Shown here: piece by piece, positions 35,938-40,928 of the stretch
Layout: every line of letters begins with the position of its first letter
Position numbering within the stretch: the first letter of the stretch is position 1
Assembly: GCA_947366105.1 (NCBI GenBank)
Contig: CANAZK010000008.1
Location: forward strand, 1-40,928
Reading direction: 5' to 3'
From: an uncultured Lachnospiraceae bacterium
Lineage (GTDB): Bacteria > Bacillota > Clostridia > Lachnospirales > Lachnospiraceae
DNA: 40,928 nt
Notes under the pieces: generated by a model
The model's input: only the letters and a program-made list of their open reading frames with translations
Told to the model about the DNA's origin: nothing
Databases searched by the model: none
Made by a program: the position numbers and the translations under genes

Positions 35938-37409
35938 TGAAAATAGTTTCAAGCTATGTTAGGGAGCAGAAACGCTACACGAAGAATGATCTCAAGAGAA
36001 TGTTTTCTTTTGACGAATCCGGAGTAGAAAAGTTTATAAAAAATCTGAAATCCTACGGAGTGCTTAAAAGTGTAAAGAATCATGCAAAACAGCTTGAAAT
36101 GTCCGACTTGATGGATGAGGATATTGAAGTCGCGGATGAAACCGCTGAAAGCGGAGATTGTCTGTATGTTTTTACTTATGTAGGAATTATTACCTGCGGC
36201 AGCAGAATCATCAAGGTATATCCAAAGTATCTGTTGTCCAAGGAATGCGAACCGCTTATGGAGATGAAACAGGTTATTAAAGTTTTGGAGAGATACAGCC
36301 GTTCTAAAGAACAGATTATAAATGTGTTTAACGGGGACGGAGAAAACCGAAGTTTTAATATTCTAGCCGTTATTTTGTTCTTCTTAAACGATTATTATGA
36401 ATATGGCGTCTATATGAACAGCCAGAATGTCATTGAGATAAACGGGGACGGAGAAATCCTATGGGGAAAGACTATTGATGAAGGCTTTGCTTTGATTGAA
36501 GATAACAGACCGTATTATATGGAGCTATATACAGAAAAGACCATTGATGATGATATGGACTATTTCAAAAGGCTTCATGAATGTATATTGACGGAATGCT
36601 CAAAGCAGCTTTGCGAGGCCCAGTTGGACCAATTGTTTGACATGGATGCCCTTGAACTTACCGAGGAGACATTATCAGATTTTGGGAACCGGGATTATAT
36701 ACTTGAACGTATTTTTAAGGAATTGAGCGTACAGTTTAATACTCATAGGCAGGTTCTCCTTAAAACTATTTATACATATATTTCACAGGATAGGAAGATG
36801 CTTGAGGAGGACGACGGCATCAGTATGTATGGAACAACGACCTATTATGATGTATGGGAAACAGTTTGTGCAGAGGTATTTGATAATAAACTGAAGACAG
36901 AGCTGGGACAGCTTAAAATGTCCGTTCCTTTAGCGGAAGAGTTTCAGGATAGAAAGAGAGAAGATTTGCTTCACATTATTGGAAAGCCCGTTTGGGAAGG
37001 GAGCGATACGCTAGAGGAGGCGGAAGGTACGTTGATTCCTGATATTATCAGCATACTTCAGTTTGATGGAGCAGATTATTTTCTGATATTTGACGCGAAA
37101 TATTATAATCTTCAATTAGAACGGGGTAAGGCACTTCGCGGAAATCCCGGCGTGGGAGATGTGACAAAGCAGTATTTGTATCAGCTCGCTTACCAGGATT
37201 TTATTAAAGCACATAATATTAAAACGGTAAAAAATTGTTTTTTAATGCCTACGGAGGGCGAGGAAATAATAAAGAAAGGCACGGTTAAGCTGCTGATGTT
37301 AGAGGCTTTCGGATTGGAGAATATTCAGATAAGGCAGATACCGGCGGCAATGCTGTATGATTGCTATCTTGCAAGAAGAAAACTTGATATTGGTTTATTG
37401 GAATTGTAA
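35937..37409 (+). CDS. LlaJI-family restriction endonuclease (McrC-like partner)
   Basis: A 490-residue protein matching the LlaJI restriction endonuclease family, the nuclease partner of an McrB-like motor. The N-terminal ~100 residues look like a helical DNA-contact region (RYTKNDLKRMFSFDESGVEKFIKNLKSYGVLK). The middle includes YVGIITCGSRIIKVYPKYLL. The C-terminal nuclease carries TLIPDIISILQFDGADYFLIFDAKYYN near residues 365-395, a PD-(D/E)xK arrangement with the Asp and the AK dyad, then TKQYLYQLAYQDFI. It overlaps the motor gene by one base, so the pair should be made together. In LlaJI and BsuMI the same motor/nuclease pair works with two methyltransferases; here only one is encoded. 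Confidence 0.9.
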   Translation: MKIVSSYVREQKRYTKNDLKRMFSFDESGVEKFIKNLKSYGVLKSVKNHAKQLEMSDLMDEDIEVADETAESGDCLYVFTYVGIITCGSRIIKVYPKYLLSKECEPLMEMKQVIKVLERYSRSKEQIINVFNGDGENRSFNILAVILFFLNDYYEYGVYMNSQNVIEINGDGEILWGKTIDEGFALIEDNRPYYMELYTEKTIDDDMDYFKRLHECILTECSKQLCEAQLDQLFDMDALELTEETLSDFGNRDYILERIFKELSVQFNTHRQVLLKTIYTYISQDRKMLEEDDGISMYGTTTYYDVWETVCAEVFDNKLKTELGQLKMSVPLAEEFQDRKREDLLHIIGKPVWEGSDTLEEAEGTLIPDIISILQFDGADYFLIFDAKYYNLQLERGKALRGNPGVGDVTKQYLYQLAYQDFIKAHNIKTVKNCFLMPTEGEEIIKKGTVKLLMLEAFGLENIQIRQIPAAMLYDCYLARRKLDIGLLEL

Positions 37410-37417
37410 AAAAGGTA

Positions 37418-37448
37418 TTGACTCTGACATTATGTAATAGTTTATGCT
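37418..37448 (+). promoter_or_regulatory. MerR-type promoter with 19-bp spacer
   Basis: TTGACT and TATGCT are 19 bases apart, with an imperfect dyad in the spacer (CTGACATTATGTAATAGTT). The sequence closely follows the classical MerR-family operator TTGACTCTGAC... layout, so the downstream regulator probably controls its own promoter. Confidence 0.8.
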
Positions 37449-37478
37449 ATGATTACCACAGGGAAAGAGGTGATCGCG

Positions 37479-38204
37479 ATGATGACAGTACATGAGGTCA
37501 GCAAAATATCAGGAGTAAGTATACGTGCTCTTCATCATTATGACAATATTGGACTTCTGCCGGCCACAGAAGTTTCTGAAGCGGGTTATCGTTTGTATGA
37601 CGACACAGCGCTTCAACGACTGCAGTCTATTTTGCTGTTCAAGGAACTGGAGTTTTCACTGAAAGAGATTAAAGAGATTTTGGAAAGTCCTGATTTTGAC
37701 TGGAGAAAGGCTTTGGAGCAACAGATTCATTTACTGGAGCTTCGAAAAGAACATCTACAGAATCTGATTGATCTTGCCTGTGGAATAAAAGAGATTGGAG
37801 TAAATGTAATGAATTTTGAAGCGTTTGATACAAGAAAAATTGATGAGTATGCCGCTCAGGCGAAAGCGTCTTGGGGAAAGACGGAGGCTTATAAGGAATT
37901 TGAACAAAAATCAGCCGGACGCAGTAAGGAGACACAGCACAAATTGAATATTGAAATGATGGAAATTTTTGCCGAATTCGGCAGGATAAAGGAACAAAGT
38001 CCTAATGGAGAAGAGGCAAGGGAATTGACAAAAAGGCTGCAGAAGCATATAACAGAAAATTATTATACCTGTACTAATGAGATTTTACAGGAACTTGGAA
38101 AAATGTATGCCGGTGGCGGCGATTTTACTGTAAACTTTGATAAGGTAGGCGGCGAGGGAACCGCAGTGTTTGTAAATGAAGCAATTCAGGTTTATTGCCG
38201 ATGA
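37479..38204 (+). CDS. MerR-family regulator with TipAS-like antibiotic-recognition domain
   Basis: A 241-residue regulator. The N-terminal winged helix (MMTVHEVSKISGVSIRALHHYDNIGLLPATEVSEAGYRLYDDTALQRLQSILLFKELEFSLKEIKEIL) is a textbook MerR head, followed by a dimerising coiled coil to about residue 110. The C-terminal ~130 residues (AAQAKASWGKTEAYKEFEQKSAG and FAEFGRI onward) match the TipAS family that binds thiopeptide-like antibiotics. The track's start is 30 bases earlier; AGAGGTG is better placed for 37479 or 37482. No drug transporter is adjacent; the next gene is the Fic enzyme, after a 65-base gap. Confidence 0.9.
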   Translation: MMTVHEVSKISGVSIRALHHYDNIGLLPATEVSEAGYRLYDDTALQRLQSILLFKELEFSLKEIKEILESPDFDWRKALEQQIHLLELRKEHLQNLIDLACGIKEIGVNVMNFEAFDTRKIDEYAAQAKASWGKTEAYKEFEQKSAGRSKETQHKLNIEMMEIFAEFGRIKEQSPNGEEARELTKRLQKHITENYYTCTNEILQELGKMYAGGGDFTVNFDKVGGEGTAVFVNEAIQVYCR

Positions 38205-38223
38205 TATGGTAAAATATTATGTC
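38195..38223 (+). promoter_or_regulatory. possible promoter for the Fic gene
   Basis: TTGCCG and TATGTC with a 17-base spacer, the -35 box overlapping the end of the MerR-type gene; a weak match. Confidence 0.3.
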
Positions 38224-38269
38224 GTGATAATAAGAAAACATAGATTGCATAAGAATGCGAGGTAAGGAA

Positions 38270-38872
38270 ATGCTCGAAAATAAATTGGGTATCACAGATT
38301 CAGCAGAATTGGCAAGAGCAGAAGAAAAAATCAGCAAGCTAAAAGCTGTCGAAATGTTTGAAATCGGATTTTTGGAAAAATTGGAACCTGGAACATATAG
38401 AAGTCTTGCAATGATTCATAAATATCTATTTGATGAAATCTATGATTTTGCAGGTAAGCTTCGAAAGGTCAATATCTCAAAAGGAAGTTTTAGATTTGCG
38501 CCGCTTATGTATTTGGAAGCGGCGTTACGGGGTATTGATAAAATGCCGCAGTCTACTTTTGATGAAATCGTTGAAAAATATGTAGAAATGAATGTTGCAC
38601 ATCCGTTTAGAGAAGGAAATGGAAGAAGTACAAGAATATGGCTTGACTTAATGTTGAAGAAAGAGATTGGTTATGTAGTTGACTGGAGCAAGGTTGATAA
38701 AGAGGATTATTTGCTTGCCATGGAGCGAAGCCCCATAAAAGATATTGAAATTAAGTTTCTTTTGAAAAATGCGCTGACAGATAGTATTCATGATCGGAAA
38801 ATTTACATGAAGGGCATTGACCACAGTTACTACTATGAAGGTTATTATGTATTTAAGACCGAAGAGCTATAA
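38270..38872 (+). CDS. class III Fic AMP-transferase with C-terminal self-inhibitory motif
   Basis: A 200-residue single-domain Fic enzyme. The active site is HPFREGNGRSTR near residue 111, with the catalytic His and the Asn-Gly-Arg of the nucleotide-binding loop. The start chosen is the Met of MLENKLG, which has GAGG seven bases upstream; the track's earlier Met has none. The C-terminus carries HSYYYEGYY, which fits the S/T-x-x-x-E-G/N inhibitory motif (Ser near 186, Glu near 190) known from class III Fic proteins such as NmFic, where it blocks ATP binding until the enzyme is relieved. No separate antitoxin is therefore needed. The target is unknown, though AMPylation of host proteins is the family rule. 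Confidence 0.92.
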   Translation: MLENKLGITDSAELARAEEKISKLKAVEMFEIGFLEKLEPGTYRSLAMIHKYLFDEIYDFAGKLRKVNISKGSFRFAPLMYLEAALRGIDKMPQSTFDEIVEKYVEMNVAHPFREGNGRSTRIWLDLMLKKEIGYVVDWSKVDKEDYLLAMERSPIKDIEIKFLLKNALTDSIHDRKIYMKGIDHSYYYEGYYVFKTEEL

Positions 38873-38886
38873 AGGAGGAACGACTT

Positions 38887-39048
38887 ATGGATCCAATTGA
38901 CTTAATACGAGATAAGTTCTCACAGGACTGTACGGTTGATACAGTCTTACATTTGCTCATGGCTCATTTCGATCTAACCAAAGAAGAAGCGCAGGCTAAG
39001 ATCGATGAGTATTTTGAAATTGTGGAAGGATACAGTAATATGCCCTGA
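38887..39048 (+). CDS. 53-residue ORF downstream of Fic
   Basis: Too short for the ORF track. ATG at 38887 follows AAAGGAGG at good spacing, 14 bases after the Fic stop. The protein (MDPIDLIRDKFSQDC, VLHLLMAHFDLTKEEAQAKIDEYFEIV) is an acidic, helical peptide with no recognised domain. It is likely co-transcribed with fic. Whether it modulates Fic is unknown. Confidence 0.55.
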   Translation: MDPIDLIRDKFSQDCTVDTVLHLLMAHFDLTKEEAQAKIDEYFEIVEGYSNMP

Positions 39049-39113
39049 TGAAGATATGTCCGGGATAGTCAGGCTCTGTTGGGCACTGAGAAAGGAGCTG
39101 TAAAGTTAAAAAT

Positions 39114-39581
39114 ATGACAGAAAGACAAAAACTAATTGCACAGAAATTAGCCATACAATCCGCTAAAAACAAGCTAAAGCAGCTATGCGGCGTCACTGTA
39201 TCAGAGCTTTACGAAGAAAACCAAAATCCGGCCTTGAACGAACTGACCGCAGCATATCTTTCTACATTTGCGGATAATCCAGAACCATACAGCAGGCTGC
39301 CCTATAAATCTTCCGAAGAAAAGATCTGCTCATGGATCATTGACACTATGGAACTAAAAGAACAGGGAGAGTATTTTTATTACTGCGGTTTATGGAGCAA
39401 AATTAAACTATTAGATCTAAAATGCGCTGTGGCCTCTTTGTGGCGGAGGGAGAAAAACGTGTCAGGTTTTTTGTTTGCGGAAACAGATTTAAGCCGTATG
39501 ATGGAATGCGGTCTTGATTCCCGGGATGAGTACCATTTTTTAATCGACATTTGGACTTTGGGACACAGTGTCTGTCTTTAA
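39114..39581 (+). CDS. unknown 155-residue protein upstream of the NADAR gene
   Basis: Not recognised. The N-terminus is basic and helical (MTERQKLIAQKLAIQSAKNKLKQLCGVTVSELYEE); the middle has an aromatic-rich stretch (GEYFYYCGLWSKIKLLDLKCAVASLWRREKNVSGFLFAETDLSRMMECG); the end reads SRDEYHFLIDIWTLGHSVCL. No signal peptide or membrane helix. The upstream AAAGGAG is 16 bases from the ATG, too far for strong initiation, but no nearer start exists in frame. The gap to the next gene is only 20 bases, so it is likely in one transcript with NADAR. Function unknown; an effector or a second antitoxin part are both possible. Confidence 0.65.
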   Translation: MTERQKLIAQKLAIQSAKNKLKQLCGVTVSELYEENQNPALNELTAAYLSTFADNPEPYSRLPYKSSEEKICSWIIDTMELKEQGEYFYYCGLWSKIKLLDLKCAVASLWRREKNVSGFLFAETDLSRMMECGLDSRDEYHFLIDIWTLGHSVCL

Positions 39582-39601
39582 TTACATTTAGGAGGGATAT
39601 C

Positions 39602-40252
39602 ATGGCAAAACGACCGGTATTTTTTATCCGTCAGAAAAAAGTTGTACAGGATTTATTTTCATTTGAATGGTTTCCTGGATTTTCAATATCTCAAAAGCAA
39701 AAGTCTATAGAAAGTCTGCATCATGCAATCCTAAAAGCAGATGCAGACGCAAGGCCATTAGAAATCAGCACGAAGAGCAAAGACGCTATCGGAGTAAAAT
39801 TAAGTGCATTCAATCTCAGGTTAAATAACTATACTCTCGAGAATGTTTTTCAAAGTGCTAAAGTTTTTGCAAACGGCGGTCCTTATCCTGATTTACTCAA
39901 TGTGCCGCCGAAAGCGGCCAAACGGGATGAACGGCTGCATAATTCTGGAAACCTAAAAGCTTTTCGTTATCAAAATGAGGATTTTCCTTTAATTCCCAAA
40001 ACAGTATTCTATGATTTCATCTATATTGCTGCGGTAAAAAATTCATTCACAGCGGACGAAATCAAAGAAATTTCAAGTTATAATTACTTTACCGATATTG
40101 AGTTTAATCCTACGAAAAGCATCAATACTCAGGCGAGAGCTGCTGCGATGATCAGACTTCTGCTTGATGAGTATGGGGATTTACCGGATTTTTTAAAAGA
40201 GGATTTTATACAATATCACAAAGAACATATCGTTTACGATACCTTGATTTAG
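39602..40252 (+). CDS. NADAR-family ADP-ribosyl hydrolase, DarT1-antitoxin type
   Basis: A 216-residue protein that matches the NADAR branch found as antitoxin to DarT1, where it removes ADP-ribose from guanine in DNA. The family marks are WFPGFSISQKQKSIESLH, LEISTKSKDAIGVKLSAFNL, VFQSAKVFANGGPYPDLL, FYDFIYIAAV and YFTDIEFNPTKSINTQARAAAM. The track's start lies 51 bases earlier inside the previous gene; the ATG at 39602 has TAGGAGG at good spacing. A DarT1 toxin (DUF4433-type) should be adjacent but none is visible in the window; the flanking proteins do not resemble it. The family call is from memory of these motifs, not a search. Confidence 0.72.
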   Translation: MAKRPVFFIRQKKVVQDLFSFEWFPGFSISQKQKSIESLHHAILKADADARPLEISTKSKDAIGVKLSAFNLRLNNYTLENVFQSAKVFANGGPYPDLLNVPPKAAKRDERLHNSGNLKAFRYQNEDFPLIPKTVFYDFIYIAAVKNSFTADEIKEISSYNYFTDIEFNPTKSINTQARAAAMIRLLLDEYGDLPDFLKEDFIQYHKEHIVYDTLI

Positions 40253-40267
40253 AGAGGAGCTAGTATC

Positions 40268-40669
40268 ATGGATTTACAAGAGAGCGCATTTGCGCTTGCC
40301 AGGCACCTTCACGATGAAAATATTATAAAACTGGATGATTTGAATCAATTAAAAAATGAGACTTATGAGGAAATTGTTTTATTAATCAGGCAAAAACTTC
40401 AAGAAACCTATCCGCAGACAAAATTAAAACGCATGATGAAAAGCGTTCATTTTGCAAACGGTTTCTCGGATGAGCGCATGAAACGGGGTGCGTTTATTCT
40501 CACGGATGAAATTGAGCAATATCTGACTTTCAATAAATTCCTTGACCACGATGCATCTGTTGAATTTTTTAATAATAAAATTACCTCTACCGGTTTTGTC
40601 ATAAATCCAACTTCTCTAGTCGAGGTTGAATTTGAAAGCCTATGCATCTGCAAAGGGCGGAAAATGTAA
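40268..40669 (+). CDS. unknown 133-residue protein after the NADAR gene
   Basis: Not recognised. It is mostly helical: MDLQESAFALARHLHDENIIKLDDLNQLKNETYEEIVLLIRQKLQETYPQTKLKRMMKSV, then FANGFSDERMKRGAFILTDEIEQYLTFNKFLDHDASVEFFNNKI and a beta-like end (VEVEFESLCICKGRKM). No DarT-type ART signature, no membrane helix, no signal peptide. AGAGGAG precedes the ATG, and it starts 15 bases after NADAR, so it is almost surely co-transcribed. It is a candidate partner of NADAR. Confidence 0.65.
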   Translation: MDLQESAFALARHLHDENIIKLDDLNQLKNETYEEIVLLIRQKLQETYPQTKLKRMMKSVHFANGFSDERMKRGAFILTDEIEQYLTFNKFLDHDASVEFFNNKITSTGFVINPTSLVEVEFESLCICKGRKM

Positions 40670-40675
40670 AAGGAG

Positions 40676-40928
40676 ATTATTCGTATGTTAGAAAATAAAC
40701 ATCATTTTGAATTTCTTCAATTGTATAAGACTTTCCTTTTTATAAAATGCTTATGGCTTCATTTAAAGTTGATGATGAAAGAAACCGCTTTTACGAGATT
40801 TAATGAAGAATTCTATTGTGGAATTTAGTTACATGAATGAAAAACGTCCGATTACTTGGTGATTAAACAGAATGATAAATTCTTTAGGTTAGAATCGATG
40901 ATGGGGTAAACGAAAAAGCAGTTTTGAC
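40676..40928 (+). other. likely decayed or interrupted coding tail at the window end
   Basis: A 47-codon ORF (40685-40828) opens after AAAGGAG with MLENKHHFEFLQ but ends early. After it, short protein-like pieces such as YMNEKRPIT occur in shifting frames separated by stops, so this looks like a degraded gene. No family is recognised, and the window ends here. Confidence 0.4.

Noticed and set aside
40268-40669. DarT1 toxin as partner of NADAR
   Set aside because: The protein has no ART-type motifs that I can recognise and is only 133 residues, so it was left as unknown.
1-40928. tRNA, rRNA, CRISPR array, insertion sequence
   Set aside because: The intergenic gaps were read and none contains a cloverleaf-like run, spaced direct repeats, or a transposase ORF.

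Overview
The window looks like a chromosome segment from a gut-type Lachnospiraceae (Clostridia) bacterium. The clues are moderate GC with strong AGGAGG-type ribosome binding sites, a sporulation/division FtsK/SpoIIIE translocase beside a TepA-type ClpP-like protease, a formate-tetrahydrofolate ligase/FolD/NfnAB block, GHKL kinases, CUT1-type sugar ABC genes without their own ATPase, and a TetM-like GTPase fused to a NYN nuclease. The family assignment is inference; no rRNA, tRNA, CRISPR array or insertion sequence was seen.

Layout. (1) 1-1.8 kb: a GHKL sensor kinase cut by the window edge and a small secreted Cys/His-rich protein. (2) 1.86-5.6 kb: a four-gene ABC uptake operon (lipoprotein binding protein, two permeases, an unknown membrane protein) closed by a terminator. 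(3) 5.7-13.4 kb: a reverse-strand acetyltransferase, then tepA-like protease, ftsK/spoIIIE, fhs, folD and a zinc-ribbon/TPR membrane protein in one direction. (4) 13.4-15.8 kb: a promoter, NfnA- and NfnB-like subunits, terminator. Together with fhs and folD this links one-carbon folate chemistry with NADPH and ferredoxin balance. (5) 15.8-23.3 kb: an EamA transporter, two unknown membrane-anchored proteins, a ComFB-family protein and two tandem chemoreceptors. (6) 23.3-26.6 kb: nitroreductase, methyltransferase, a YkgJ-type cysteine-cluster gene broken by an in-frame TAG, a DEDDh exonuclease and an acetyltransferase. (7) 26.6-31.4 kb: a SatD-like HTH protein behind a cluster of repeated operator-like half-sites, translationally overlapped with the TetM-like/NYN fusion, then a secreted PcsB-coiled-coil/3D-like wall protein with terminator.

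From 31.4 kb the window is accessory DNA. A three-gene restriction-modification operon (5-methylcytosine methyltransferase with a large helical insertion, McrB-like AAA+ motor with a probable base-reader domain, LlaJI-family nuclease) resembles LlaJI/BsuMI systems. It is followed by a MerR/TipAS-type regulator with a classical 19-bp-spacer promoter, a self-inhibited class III Fic enzyme, a 53-residue ORF, an unknown 155-residue protein, a NADAR protein of the DarT1-antitoxin type with no DarT visible, an unknown 133-residue protein, and a decayed tail to the window end.

The best candidate for something undescribed is the 38.2-40.7 kb stretch, where a NADAR ADP-ribosyl-guanine hydrolase-like protein sits between two unknown small proteins beside a Fic AMPylase instead of beside its usual DarT1 toxin. 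Second-tier items are the SatD operator array, the in-frame TAG in the YkgJ gene, the methyltransferase insertion, and the TetM-like/NYN fusion that lacks the drug-displacing tip.
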